64,000 nucleotides of DNA from Caballeronia ptereochthonis (GCF_001545075.1 NZ_FCOB02000017.1:62001-126000); one strand, 5' to 3'; positions 16,811 to 27,247 are shown, counted from the stretch's first letter. Numbers and translations: made by a program. The notes: generated by a model from the letters alone, not told the origin.

Positions 16811-18094
16811 GTGACTCAACAACTTCAGCAGCAGACAGTGCTTCGCGACGCCATGCGGCGTCTGAACATGACGCGCGACGCGTTCGCCGCGCGCATCGGC
16901 GTATCGCGCCGGGCGCTCGACACATGGCTCCTGCCGGACGAGTCGCCGGAATCGCGGGCCATGCCGGAAATCGCTGCACGCTACGTCGGCGAGATTCTCG
17001 CAGGCATGCCGGAGAATAGCGCATATACGCAAAGCGCATATTCATCAATCTCCTTCGAAGGCCGCCCGCAACTGCTGTCGATCGACCAGTTTTCGCGCGA
17101 TTCGGCCGAGGCGTTGTTCCGAACCGCCGACATGATGCAGCCCATCGCGCGGCGCAAGAAGATCACGCGCGTGCTCGAAGGTGCCGTGCTCGCGAACCTG
17201 TTCTTCGAAGCGAGCACGCGTACCCGCGTGAGCTTCGGTGCGGCGTTCGCGCGGCTCGGCGGCTCGGTGTGCGACACGACCGGCTTCACGTTCTCGTCCA
17301 TGGCGAAGGGGGAGTCGATCTACGACACGAGCCGCGTCATCAGCGGCTATGCGGACGCGATCGTCGTGCGGCATCCGGAGCAGGGCTCGGTCGCCGAGTT
17401 CGCGCGCGCGACGAATATCCCGGTCATCAATGCGGGCGACGGACCGGGCGAGCATCCGAGCCAGGCGCTGCTCGATCTCTATACGATCCAGCGCGAATTC
17501 TCGCGCCTCGGGAAGATCGTGGACGGCGCGCATATCGCGATGGTCGGCGATCTGAAATACGGCCGCACCGTGCATTCGCTCGCCAAGCTCCTTTCGCTTT
17601 ACAAAGGGCTGAAATTCACGCTCGTTTCGCCGCGTTCACTGGAGATGCCGGCGCATATCGTCGAGCGGATCGCGCGCGGTGATCATGTAATCGAACAGAC
17701 GAGCGACCTGCGCGCGGGCCTCGCGGGCGCGGACGTGGTGTACGCGACGCGCATCCAGAAGGAGCGATTCGCCGACGAGTCGATCGAAGGCTACACGCCG
17801 GATTTCCAGATCAATCAGGCGCTCGTCGACGATGTGTGCGGACGAGACACGCTCATCATGCATCCGTTGCCGCGCGACAGCCGCCCCGGCGCCAACGATC
17901 TCGCGACCGACCTGAACCACGACTCGCGCCTCGCGATCTTCCGCCAGACCGACAACGGCATCGCGGTGCGCATGGCGATTTTCGCGGTGCTTCTGGGCGT
18001 CGAGCACCAGGTGCGCCATTCGATGCGCGACGCGACGTGGAAGTCGCCCGCCTCCATCGGTCCGGACGATGCCGTGTTCCAGGGCTTCGATTGA
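16811..18094 (+). CDS. pyrB: Aspartate carbamoyltransferase with N-terminal HTH extension
   Basis: 427 aa; E. coli PyrB has 311. Residues from about 90 onward are a complete ATCase catalytic chain: S-T-R-T (135-138) for carbamoyl phosphate, Lys166 in MAKGES, EHPSQ (214-218), VGDLKYGRTVHS (245-256), the RIQ pair and HPLPRDSRPG near the end. Residues 1-70 are extra: RDAFAARIGVSRRALDTWL looks like the helix-turn-helix of XRE-type DNA-binding proteins, followed by a linker. Two GTG codons are possible; the one at 16811 is 8 nt from AGGAG, while 16805 is only 2 nt away. It catalyses the first committed step of pyrimidine synthesis. No pyrI or pyrC is adjacent, so a housekeeping ATCase may exist elsewhere. 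Confidence 0.88.
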   Translation: MTQQLQQQTVLRDAMRRLNMTRDAFAARIGVSRRALDTWLLPDESPESRAMPEIAARYVGEILAGMPENSAYTQSAYSSISFEGRPQLLSIDQFSRDSAEALFRTADMMQPIARRKKITRVLEGAVLANLFFEASTRTRVSFGAAFARLGGSVCDTTGFTFSSMAKGESIYDTSRVISGYADAIVVRHPEQGSVAEFARATNIPVINAGDGPGEHPSQALLDLYTIQREFSRLGKIVDGAHIAMVGDLKYGRTVHSLAKLLSLYKGLKFTLVSPRSLEMPAHIVERIARGDHVIEQTSDLRAGLAGADVVYATRIQKERFADESIEGYTPDFQINQALVDDVCGRDTLIMHPLPRDSRPGANDLATDLNHDSRLAIFRQTDNGIAVRMAIFAVLLGVEHQVRHSMRDATWKSPASIGPDDAVFQGFD

Positions 18095-18188
18095 TGCGTT
18101 TTTTATACGCCGCACACGAATCCTGACGCGATGTTGAGGCGGCTCCGTCTATGCTTCTATACAAGAAAAGCGTGATGGAGCAGCAGTC

Positions 18189-18521
18189 ATGGACATGTCG
18201 CTTGCGTGGGTTGCCAGCCGCAGACAAACACACGATGAAGGGTTCGGCGCGTGCCAGCGCGTGCGCATTCTGGCGCTGGCTCATTTCGTGGACGGCGAAG
18301 CGTCGCGGGAACGCATCCGCGCGCTGTTTCATTCGCCGCTCGGTATCTACGTGAGCCAGGCGCAACGCGAAGGCTGCGCGCTGCGGCTCGAATTCGATAC
18401 GGTGAGTGAAGATCTCGCGTTCACGCTGCGCACGTTACGGCGCGTGTTGCCGGAAGCTCGTGTCGAGGGAATTGCGCCGCGCGTGTTTCCGCATCGGATG
18501 ACGACGCGTGAGGCGCGTTGA
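18189..18521 (+). CDS. Hypothetical protein
   Basis: 110 aa, soluble, with alternating charged and hydrophobic segments (ASRERIRALFHSPLGIYVSQAQREG… LRLEFDTVSEDLAFTLRTLRRVLPEA) suggesting a small alpha/beta fold. I do not recognise a family. ATG at 18189 has GGAG about 7 bp before it, and third-position GC is high as in neighbouring genes, which supports real coding. An alternative ATG lies 6 bp downstream. It is convergent with the brnA gene, whose stop is 4 bp away. No function can be given. Confidence 0.55.
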   Translation: MDMSLAWVASRRQTHDEGFGACQRVRILALAHFVDGEASRERIRALFHSPLGIYVSQAQREGCALRLEFDTVSEDLAFTLRTLRRVLPEARVEGIAPRVFPHRMTTREAR

Positions 18522-18525
18522 CAGG

Positions 18526-18705
18526 TCATGCTGCCGGAGGCGCGCCTATTTCCGGCGGCTCATTCATGGAAAAGGCGTATGGTTTCAGCCGCTTGAAGTC
18601 TTCGTCGGAAAGCTCCCAAGTGTCCGGATCCAGCGCGATTCCCCGGTTGATTTCCGCTTCCTCTTCATCCGAGGGAAGGATGAACCCTTTATATGTCTGT
18701 TGCAT
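18526..18705 (-). CDS. brnA: BrnA-family antitoxin N-terminal part only (short)
   Basis: 59 aa. The sequence YKGFILPSDEEEAEINRGIA then LDPDTWELSDEDFKRLKP is the N-terminal, toxin-neutralising half of BrnA antitoxins. Typical BrnA proteins continue for 30-40 residues with a ribbon-helix-helix domain that dimerises and represses the operon. Here the frame ends soon after, with MNEPPEIGAPPAA, and no RHH motif is visible; the bases beyond the stop belong to the convergent hypothetical gene. The start overlaps the end of brnT by 17 bp, the standard brnT-brnA arrangement, and AGAGAGG precedes the ATG. It is a natural short variant or a truncated antitoxin. Confidence 0.75.
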   Translation of the reverse strand: MQQTYKGFILPSDEEEAEINRGIALDPDTWELSDEDFKRLKPYAFSMNEPPEIGAPPAA

Positions 18706-18964
18706 ATTGACGTACCTCTCTCTTGTTTGCGCGGCGCAGACTGACGATGCGTAGCGCACTGTTTCTCCGCGTGAGGACCACGCAGAACGTATGTCCACGA
18801 AGAGGCACGTAACCAACTTCGCGAACCTCTCCATAGTCGCGACGATCGTCCACCCGGAACACGACTTCGTTCCACACGATCTCACTCGCAAGATGAAGCG
18901 AAACGCCGTGCTGGATGCGATTGATCGCGTCCTTCAACGGGTCAAATGTAATGTCGACGTGCAT
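18689..18964 (-). CDS. brnT: BrnT-family toxin (ribonuclease)
   Basis: 91 aa, the usual BrnT length. The family pattern is clear: ITFDPLKDAINRIQHGVSL, the VDDRRDYGEVRE stretch, and the C-terminal IVSLRRANKREVRQYA. BrnT has a RelE-like fold and inhibits translation as an RNase; the conserved basic and aromatic residues including RRANKREV are present, so the toxin appears intact. It is the upstream gene of a type II toxin-antitoxin pair and overlaps brnA. It is normally autorepressed through BrnA's DNA-binding half, which is missing here. Confidence 0.88.
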   Translation of the reverse strand: MHVDITFDPLKDAINRIQHGVSLHLASEIVWNEVVFRVDDRRDYGEVREVGYVPLRGHTFCVVLTRRNSALRIVSLRRANKREVRQYATDI

Positions 18965-19071
18965 TCATTGTGATTCCCAGCAGTAGAAGTGACAAGGCAT
19001 GAAAGTTCCGAAATACAGACCATTTGATCTGAACTCCAAACTAATTTCGCCACTTCATTCTTCTGCAAATC

Positions 19072-19842
19072 TCAAGGCTTTTCTATAGACCGATCGGCCA
19101 GCGCGCACGTGTGATCCTGAAGCTCCTCCGACGACGCCCAGTTGCCCGGCTGAACATGATCGTTGAGCAGATAGAAAGCAGGCGCGCCATCGCTGCGCAC
19201 GGCGCCCGCGAGCAAGAGCGTCTGTTCGCCCATCGTCTGACCGCGGCTTGCGGCATACGGCGCAAGGAGCTTGAACGGATCGGTGCGGGCGAGATCGGGG
19301 TCGTCGATGCGCATCGCGCTGTAGACATGACCGCGTAACCGCACCGGCAGCGGCGCCCATTCCGTGCCGATGCGCGGCCCCACTTCCCGCAGCGCCCGCG
19401 CGATATCGGACGCGAGGCAATCGATGTGGATATGCAACTGGTTCTGCGTGCGTCCGCTGGCGGAATTGATCGCGAGCGAAACCTCATCGCGCGGCAAGTT
19501 GCGGCGCAGCTTGTGATTCACATAGACGCGCGCATTCCACGCGTCGCGAAAGTAGTTCGGCGAATCGGGCTCGAGCAGCGCGGGACTTTCGATGCCCGTC
19601 ACGGGCGCAGTCGGAATCAGCAGATATTGCGCGACGCCGACGAGGTCCTTCAGCACCGCATAGCCGCCCGCGAGATTCACGTCCGCGCATTTCTGTGCGA
19701 CATGCGCCCCCTCGGCGGCGGGCTGGCAGTAATCGTGGACGATCTCCCACAGCGCGTTCGGATTGGCCGCGCACGCGAGCGGCACACAAACGCAGCAAAG
19801 CGCTGCCAGGAGGCGGATTGTCTTTGTGGTTTTCATCGGCAT
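19072..19842 (-). CDS. cdh: CDP-diacylglycerol diphosphatase
   Basis: 256 aa. A signal or anchor sequence at the N-terminus (about residues 8-25) is followed by a HIT-like domain: NYFRDAWNARVYVNHKL, LAINSASGRTQNQLHIHIDC, where the Q-L-H-I-H-I-D-C motif carries the catalytic histidines. The family cleaves CDP-diacylglycerol to phosphatidate and CMP at the membrane. Length and the end segment (DHTCALADRSIEKP) match Cdh proteins. It is a single gene on the - strand, with 107 bp between it and brnT. MPMK and MKTT starts are both possible. Confidence 0.87.
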   Translation of the reverse strand: MPMKTTKTIRLLAALCCVCVPLACAANPNALWEIVHDYCQPAAEGAHVAQKCADVNLAGGYAVLKDLVGVAQYLLIPTAPVTGIESPALLEPDSPNYFRDAWNARVYVNHKLRRNLPRDEVSLAINSASGRTQNQLHIHIDCLASDIARALREVGPRIGTEWAPLPVRLRGHVYSAMRIDDPDLARTDPFKLLAPYAASRGQTMGEQTLLLAGAVRSDGAPAFYLLNDHVQPGNWASSEELQDHTCALADRSIEKP

Positions 19843-19966
19843 GATTCGGCGGCACGCAAAAGTAGCCAGCCTGCCGGATTATGCTTGCACGCGCGTGAAC
19901 ATGCCTCGAAACGCGACAAAGCCCCGCGCCGGAACGAACGCGGGGCGGCATCACTGAACGCGGAAA

Positions 19967-21430
<1,464 letters not shown>

Positions 21431-21507
21431 TTATCGGATCCTCGTGATGGGTTGGGGTTCTGTCTCGGTTCGCTCGTGTGGTGTTCGGTGAAACTTGTTT
21501 TCGTGTC

Positions 21508-21605
21508 GGTCTATTTGTGTTGCCCCTCCCCGGGGCGGGGGTCACTTTCTTTGCAGCAGCAAAGAAAGCGACTGCCGCCCCGCACAGGGGCAACACCAAT
21601 AGACC
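21508..21605. repeat. REP-like nested palindromic element
   Basis: About 98 bp of nested inverted repeats in the gap between hydA and the NCS1 gene. Outer arms GGTCTATTTGTGTTGCCCCT (21508-21527) and its near complement (21586-21605) flank an inner palindrome (21541-21572) with arms CACTTTCTTTGC and GCAAAGAAAG around AGCA. Elements with a TTTCTTTGC…GCAAAGAAA core beside GGGGC arms recur between genes of Paraburkholderia-type genomes. It could stabilise or attenuate the polycistronic mRNA between its fourth and fifth genes. Confidence 0.7.
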
Positions 21606-21655
21606 ACTAAGAATTCAGGATTTCATAGCAGCCCAAACAAGAAAACAAAAAACCA

Positions 21656-23143
21656 CTAAGCACTCAAAACCCCCGCCCGCCGGCTCCCGCTCACCTTCAT
21701 CCATGACCCGTACACAATGGCCGCAAGCACAAGCCCAACGAACCAGGCATAGGTATAAAGCGTATTAAAGAACCCCGGCACACCGGGAAACGAAGCAGGA
21801 AACGCCGTATGCAAAAACCCGGGCAAATTGGGCAACACGCCAACCAGAAGCGCCACAACAGCCGCGATATTCCACCCACCGCTATACGAATACTCCCCAT
21901 CCTCATCAAACAGCTCACGCTGATCGAGCCGCGTCCCGCGAATGAGAAAGTAATCGACCATCAGAATGCCCGCGACCGGCCCGAGCAATGCCGAATAGCC
22001 AACGAGCCAGGTAAAGATATAGCCCTGCGTCGTCGCGAGAATCTTCCACGGCATCATGACGATGGCGATCGTCGCCGTGATCATGCCCCCCGCCCGATAG
22101 GAAATGCCCTTCGGCCACAGGCTCGAGAAGTCATAAGCGGGTCCGACGAGATTGGCCGCAAGATTGCAGCACATCGTATCGAGCGTCAGAATGACAAGCG
22201 CGATGCCCACACCGATGCCCGTCATGCGGCTAGTCAGGTCGATCGGATCCCAGATCGCCTTGCCGTAGATCACGACCGTCGCCGACGTCACCACCACCGA
22301 GATCACCGAAAGCAGCGCCATCGGCACCGGCAAGCCGATCGTCTGACCGATCACCTGATCGCGCTGCGAGCGCGCAAAGCGCGTGAAGTCGGGAATGTTG
22401 AGCGCGAGCGTCGCCCAGAAACCCACCATCGCCGTCAGGCCCGGCCAGAACGTCGCCCAGAAAAGCCCTTCCTTCTTGCCGCCCGCGACGAATTGCGACG
22501 GCGCCGAGAGCATCGAGCCAATCCCGCCAGCCTTCGTCGTCGCCCACCAGACGAGCGCCACGCACATCACGACCTTGATCGGCGCGGACCAACTCTCAAG
22601 CCAGCGAATCGAATCCGTGCCGTGCCAGATGAAGTAGATTTGCAGCGCCCAGAACACCAGAAAGCACGCAAGCTGCCCGACGGAGATGTCGATTAACGGC
22701 AGCGCCGCGCCCTGCAATGCATTGCCCGTGAGGATATTCAAAAGCGTATAGATCGCGCTGCCGCCCAACCACGTTTGAATACCATACCATCCACACGCGA
22801 CGATCGCGCGCAGCAATGCAGGCAGCTTCGCACCCTGCGTGCCGAACGACGAACGCACGAGCACCGCATACGGTATGCCATGCTTCGCGCCCGCATGACC
22901 GATCAGCAACATCGGCACGAGCACGATCAGGTTGCCGAGCAGGACCGTCACGACCGCCTGCCACGGCGACATGCCCTGCTCCGTGAGACCCGCCGCCAGC
23001 ATGTACGACGCAATATTCATCACCATGCCGACCCACAACGCCGCGAAGTGATACCACTTCCACGTGCGCTGCGCGGGACCTGTCGGCGCGAGATCGTCGT
23101 TATATAGACTGCTCGCCTCGACGTCATGCGCTGTCTGCTTCAT
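21656..23143 (-). CDS. NCS1-family nucleobase:cation symporter
   Basis: 495 aa, about 12 transmembrane segments. The N-terminal cytosolic stretch with DLAPTGPAQRTW leads into WVGMVMNIASYMLAAGL, then GIPYAVLVRSSFGTQGAKLPALLRAIVACGWYG in two pieces, typical of NCS1 (Mhp1, CodB, uracil and allantoin carriers). Within a reductive pyrimidine operon it most likely imports uracil, thymine or a hydantoin (inferred). ATG at 23143 gives the usual N-terminus; an upstream in-frame ATG would add 17 residues. It lies 92 bp downstream of preA. Confidence 0.92.
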   Translation of the reverse strand: MKQTAHDVEASSLYNDDLAPTGPAQRTWKWYHFAALWVGMVMNIASYMLAAGLTEQGMSPWQAVVTVLLGNLIVLVPMLLIGHAGAKHGIPYAVLVRSSFGTQGAKLPALLRAIVACGWYGIQTWLGGSAIYTLLNILTGNALQGAALPLIDISVGQLACFLVFWALQIYFIWHGTDSIRWLESWSAPIKVVMCVALVWWATTKAGGIGSMLSAPSQFVAGGKKEGLFWATFWPGLTAMVGFWATLALNIPDFTRFARSQRDQVIGQTIGLPVPMALLSVISVVVTSATVVIYGKAIWDPIDLTSRMTGIGVGIALVILTLDTMCCNLAANLVGPAYDFSSLWPKGISYRAGGMITATIAIVMMPWKILATTQGYIFTWLVGYSALLGPVAGILMVDYFLIRGTRLDQRELFDEDGEYSYSGGWNIAAVVALLVGVLPNLPGFLHTAFPASFPGVPGFFNTLYTYAWFVGLVLAAIVYGSWMKVSGSRRAGVLSA

Positions 23144-23235
23144 CGGATGCACTCCGGTTGAATGTGTGCGCCGCGTGCCGCATCTTCCGTGCAAGCATCG
23201 CGGCCGTGGGGATCAGTGACGAGCGCTACGTTGAT

Positions 23236-24522
23236 TCATGCCGCTTTCGCGGGCTCCTCCGCATCCACGCGAGCGGGGTTGTTCGGATGCGTGGTCCAGT
23301 TCGCGTACTCGCCTGCATCGACGCGTTCCATCGTGATGCACTGCTCGACCGGGCACACGTGCATGCACAGGTTGCAGCCGACGCATTCCGAATCCACCAC
23401 CTCGAAATGCCGCTTGCCGTCCTTCTCCTTCAGGATCGCCTGATGCGACGTATCCTCGCACGCGATATGGCACAGCCCGCACTTGATGCACTTGTCCTGA
23501 TCGATGCGCGCCTTGATGTCGTACTTAAGATTGAGGTACTTCCAGTCGGTGACGTTCGGCACCGCGCGGCCGCGGATCTCATCGAGCGTCGCGTAGCCTT
23601 TCTCGTCCATCCAGTTCGAGAGGCCGTCAGCGAGATCGGACACGATGCGAAAGCCGTAGTGCATCGCCGCCGTGCACACCTGCACGCTGCCCGCGCCGAG
23701 CACCATGAACTCGGCAGCGTCCCGCCATGACGAGATGCCGCCGATGCCCGAGATCGGCAGGTTCGGCGTCTCGGGATCGCGCGCGATTTCCGCGACCATG
23801 TTGAGCGCGATCGGCTTCACCGCCGGGCCGCAATAGCCGCCGTGCGTGCCCTTGCCGTCGACGGTCGGCATCGGCGCCATCTGGTCGAGATCCACGGCGA
23901 CGATCGAGTTGATCGTGTTGATGAGCGATACGCCGTCCGCGCCACCCTTGAACGCCGCGCGCGAACCCATGCGGATGTCGCTGATATTCGGCGTGAGCTT
24001 CACGAGACACGGCAGCTTCGTGCCTTCCTTCACCCAGCGCGTCACCATCTCGACATACTCCGGCACCTGCCCCACGGCCGCGCCCATGCCGCGCTCGCTC
24101 ATGCCGTGCGGGCAGCCGAAGTTCAGCTCCACCGCATCCGCACCGGTGTCCTCGACCTGCGTGAGGATCCACTTCCAGTCCTTTTCGTTGCACGGAACCA
24201 TCAGCGAAACGATCAGCGCGCGGTCGGGCCAGTCGCGCTTCACTTGCTCGATCTCGCGCAGATTCACGTCGAGCGGACGGTCGGTGATCAGTTCGATGTT
24301 GTTCAATCCCGCGATGCGCTGGCCGTTCCATTGCACCGCGCCGTAGCGCGAGCTCACGTTGACGACGTGCGGATCGAGCCCGAGTGTCTTCCACACGACG
24401 CCGCCCCAGCCTGCCTCGAACGCACGATTGACGTTGTAGGCCTTGTCGGTCGGCGGCGCGGATGCGAGCCAGAAAGGGTTCGGCGATGTAATGCCGGCGA
24501 TGTTGCAAGTCAGATCGGCCAT
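23236..24522 (-). CDS. preA: NAD-dependent dihydropyrimidine dehydrogenase, PreA subunit
   Basis: 428 aa. An FMN-binding dihydroorotate-dehydrogenase-like TIM barrel (about 1-320; SPNPFWLASAPPTDK, VELNFGCPHGMSERGMG, LPISGIGGISSWRDAAEF) is joined to a C-terminal ferredoxin domain with two 4Fe-4S motifs (CIKCGLCHIAC and CVGCNLCMHVCPVEQC). PreA with PreT reduces uracil/thymine to the dihydro forms with NADH, step 1 of pyrimidine breakdown. AAGGAG precedes ATG; preT ends 22 bp upstream on the same strand. Confidence 0.95.
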   Translation of the reverse strand: MADLTCNIAGITSPNPFWLASAPPTDKAYNVNRAFEAGWGGVVWKTLGLDPHVVNVSSRYGAVQWNGQRIAGLNNIELITDRPLDVNLREIEQVKRDWPDRALIVSLMVPCNEKDWKWILTQVEDTGADAVELNFGCPHGMSERGMGAAVGQVPEYVEMVTRWVKEGTKLPCLVKLTPNISDIRMGSRAAFKGGADGVSLINTINSIVAVDLDQMAPMPTVDGKGTHGGYCGPAVKPIALNMVAEIARDPETPNLPISGIGGISSWRDAAEFMVLGAGSVQVCTAAMHYGFRIVSDLADGLSNWMDEKGYATLDEIRGRAVPNVTDWKYLNLKYDIKARIDQDKCIKCGLCHIACEDTSHQAILKEKDGKRHFEVVDSECVGCNLCMHVCPVEQCITMERVDAGEYANWTTHPNNPARVDAEEPAKAA

Positions 24523-24544
24523 GTTCGTTCGGCTCCTTGTATGG

Positions 24545-25879
24545 TCAGGCGGCTTTGATCGCAGTCAGCTCGAACGACGCGTCGATGGACGCCGCCGCGA
24601 GCTTGCCGTCCTGCACGGCCTGCACGGTGAGATCGAGTCCTTCGTGGGTCGCGCAATCGCCGCCGGCCCACACCTTCGGAAGCGTCGTCTGACGGTTCTC
24701 ATCGGTGACGATGCGTCCGCCGTCGAGCGTCAGCAGCTCCTTGTCGATACCGACTGGCACGAGCGTCTGGCCGATCGCCTTCAGCACCATGTCCGCTTCG
24801 ATCACGAAGCGCTCCGCGTCGCGCTCGAACGCCACGCCGGTCACCCGGCCGTCATCGCCGATCAACTGCACGGGCTTCGCATGCGTGACGATCGTGACGC
24901 CATTCGTCTGCGCGAACTCGCGCTCGGCCCACGTTGCGCTCATGTTCCCGACGCCGCGCCGATACGCCATCGTCACGCTCGTCGCGCCGAGCTTGCGGCT
25001 CTGCACGCACGCATCGACGGCGGTGTTGCCGCCGCCGATCACGACCACGCGACGCCCGACCGGCACGCTCGCGAGATCGTCCGCATGACGCACCTGCTCG
25101 ATGAAATCGACCGCGTTCATCACGCCATCGAGCGACTCGCCTTCGAGCGCCAGCTCGCGCACGCCCGCCAGTCCGAACGCGATGAACACCGCGTCGTACT
25201 GCTTGCGCAGTTCTTCTAGCGTGAAGTCGCGGCCAAGCGACACGCCGGTCTTGATCTCGATGCCACCGATCGAATACAGCCATTCGATCTCGCGCTGCGC
25301 GTAATCCTCGACCGTCTTGTACGCGGCGATGCCGTATTCGTTCAGGCCGCCCGGTTTCTCACGCGCATCGAGGATCACGGCGCGATGTCCCGCCAGCGCG
25401 ACCCGGTACGCGCACGAAAGCCCGGCCGGTCCCGCGCCGACGATCGCGATGCGCCTGCCCGTCTCCGGCGCGCGCTTGAACAGTGGCTCGCCCTTGGCCA
25501 TCGCCCAGTCGGTCGCGTGACGCTGCAACGCGCCGATCTTCACGGGCTCATCGTCCCGATGGTTGCGAACGCAACTACCTTCGCAGAGGATCTCGGTCGG
25601 GCATACACGCGCGCACATGCCGCCGAGCGGATTGGCGGAAAGAATGTCGACAGCCGCGCCCTTGAGGTTGCCGTTGCCGATCTTGCGGATGAAGCCGGGA
25701 ATGTCGATTTGCGTCGGACACGCCTGTACGCACGGCGCGTCGAAGCAATAGTGGCAACGGCTCGCGGCGGCGGCCGCGGCGGTGGCGTCGAGCAGCGGCG
25801 CGACGTCCGAGAATTCGCACGCGAGCTGCTCCTGCGTCAGGCGATGGCTCGCGATATCGCCGATGGCTTTCATGGTCAT
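24545..25879 (-). CDS. preT: NAD-dependent dihydropyrimidine dehydrogenase, PreT subunit
   Basis: 444 aa. The N-terminal Fe-S region has the cysteine pattern RCHYCFDAPCVQACPTQID and GGMCARVCPTEILCEGSCV, as in glutamate synthase small subunit and PreT. FAD binding follows at RIAIVGAGPAGLSCAY, and an NAD(P)-binding site at RVVVIGGGNTAVDA; the family's IGQ motif appears in KAIGQTLVP. It transfers electrons from NADH to PreA. AAGGAACGCGC before ATG supports the start at 25879. The gene is second in the operon. Confidence 0.94.
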   Translation of the reverse strand: MTMKAIGDIASHRLTQEQLACEFSDVAPLLDATAAAAAASRCHYCFDAPCVQACPTQIDIPGFIRKIGNGNLKGAAVDILSANPLGGMCARVCPTEILCEGSCVRNHRDDEPVKIGALQRHATDWAMAKGEPLFKRAPETGRRIAIVGAGPAGLSCAYRVALAGHRAVILDAREKPGGLNEYGIAAYKTVEDYAQREIEWLYSIGGIEIKTGVSLGRDFTLEELRKQYDAVFIAFGLAGVRELALEGESLDGVMNAVDFIEQVRHADDLASVPVGRRVVVIGGGNTAVDACVQSRKLGATSVTMAYRRGVGNMSATWAEREFAQTNGVTIVTHAKPVQLIGDDGRVTGVAFERDAERFVIEADMVLKAIGQTLVPVGIDKELLTLDGGRIVTDENRQTTLPKVWAGGDCATHEGLDLTVQAVQDGKLAAASIDASFELTAIKAA

Positions 25880-25966
25880 GCGCGTTCCTTTTTTTGGGCG
25901 TGAGGGTGCCTTCCGTCCGCGTGTCGGATCGCGGACGGCTTGAACGTAAGAATGAAAAAGTGCCGG

Positions 25967-27247
25967 TTACGAAGCCGGTTCCGAGGCGCGCTCCAGCATC
26001 GCGTGCAACAGCACGTTCGCGCCCGCCTCGATCCACTCCTGCGTGGCGTCTTCGATTTCGTTATGGCTGATGCCGTCGACGCACGGCACGAACACCATCG
26101 ACGTCGGCGCGACCTGCGCGAGATAGCACGCGTCGTGGCCCGCGCCCGACACCATGTCGCGATGCGAGTAGCCGAAGCGTTGCGCTGCGGCGCGCACGGA
26201 CGCCACACATGCGGCATCGAACCTGACGGGCTCGTAGTAGAAGATCTGTTCGAGCTCGGTCTGCAAGCCGATCTCGCCCGCGATGCGCTCGACGCCCTTG
26301 CGCAACGCCGCGTCCATGCGCGCGAGCACGGCATCGTCGGGATGACGGAAATCGACGGTGAAGAACACGCGGCCCGGAATCACGTTGCGCGAGTTCGGGT
26401 GGACCTGCATCATGCCGACCGTCGCGCATGCGAGCGGCGCGTTGTCGAGACCGATGCGGTTCACGAGATCCACCACACGCGATGCACCGAGCAGCGCATC
26501 CTTGCGGCGCGGCATCGGCGTCGGGCCCGCGTGCGCCTCCTGGCCCGTCAACGTGATCTCGTACCAGCGCTGGCCTTGCGCATCGGTCACGACGCCGATC
26601 GTCTTGTTCTCGGCCTCGAGAATCGGCCCTTGCTCGATGTGCAGCTCGAACGCCGCATGCAGCTTGCGGCCGCCGCACGGCTGATCGCCCGCATAGCCGA
26701 TGCGCTTCAGTTCCTCGCCGATCGTCTTGCCGTCGACGTCCTTGCGCGAGAGACCATAGTCGAGCGAGAACACGCCCGCGAACACACCCGATGCGACCAT
26801 CGCCGGCGCGAACCGCGAACCTTCCTCGTTGGTCCAGATGATGACTTCGATCGGATGCTCCGTCTCGATGCCGCGATCGTTGAGCGAGCGGATCACTTCG
26901 AGTCCGCCGAGCACGCCGTAGATGCCGTCGAAGCGCCCGCCCGTCGGTTGCGAGTCGGCGTGCGAGCCGGTCATCACGGGCAGCGCGTCGGGGTTGCGGC
27001 CGGCGCGCCGCATGAACACGTTGCCCATCTGATCGACGCTCACCGTGCAGCCCGCCTCCTTCGCCCAGTTGACGATGAGGTCGCGGCCTTCCTTGTCGAG
27101 ATCCGTCAGCGCCAGGCGGCAGACGCCGCCCTTTGGCGTCGCGCCGATTCTGGCCATCGTCATGAGGCTGTCCCATAGACGTTGGCCGTTCACCTTGATG
27201 GACGTATCGAGACCAGCCTCTCTGATTGCATCCGTTACAGCGTTCAT
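25967..27247 (-). CDS. N-carbamoyl-beta-alanine amidohydrolase (Zn-dependent, M20 family)
   Basis: 426 aa. Metal-binding and catalytic motifs of the hydantoinase/carbamoylase family are present: GSHADSQPTGGRFDG (H96, D107), NEEGSRF (E141, E142), ELHIEQGPILE, and late histidines in SGAGHDACY and DGISHNE. In the dinuclear M20 amidases these coordinate two metals and hydrolyse N-carbamoyl amino acids to the amino acid, CO2 and ammonia. With hydA and preTA alongside, the substrate is most likely N-carbamoyl-beta-alanine, giving beta-alanine (step 3). AAGGAG precedes ATG. It is the first gene of the operon, divergent from the TetR gene. Confidence 0.9.
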   Translation of the reverse strand: MNAVTDAIREAGLDTSIKVNGQRLWDSLMTMARIGATPKGGVCRLALTDLDKEGRDLIVNWAKEAGCTVSVDQMGNVFMRRAGRNPDALPVMTGSHADSQPTGGRFDGIYGVLGGLEVIRSLNDRGIETEHPIEVIIWTNEEGSRFAPAMVASGVFAGVFSLDYGLSRKDVDGKTIGEELKRIGYAGDQPCGGRKLHAAFELHIEQGPILEAENKTIGVVTDAQGQRWYEITLTGQEAHAGPTPMPRRKDALLGASRVVDLVNRIGLDNAPLACATVGMMQVHPNSRNVIPGRVFFTVDFRHPDDAVLARMDAALRKGVERIAGEIGLQTELEQIFYYEPVRFDAACVASVRAAAQRFGYSHRDMVSGAGHDACYLAQVAPTSMVFVPCVDGISHNEIEDATQEWIEAGANVLLHAMLERASEPAS

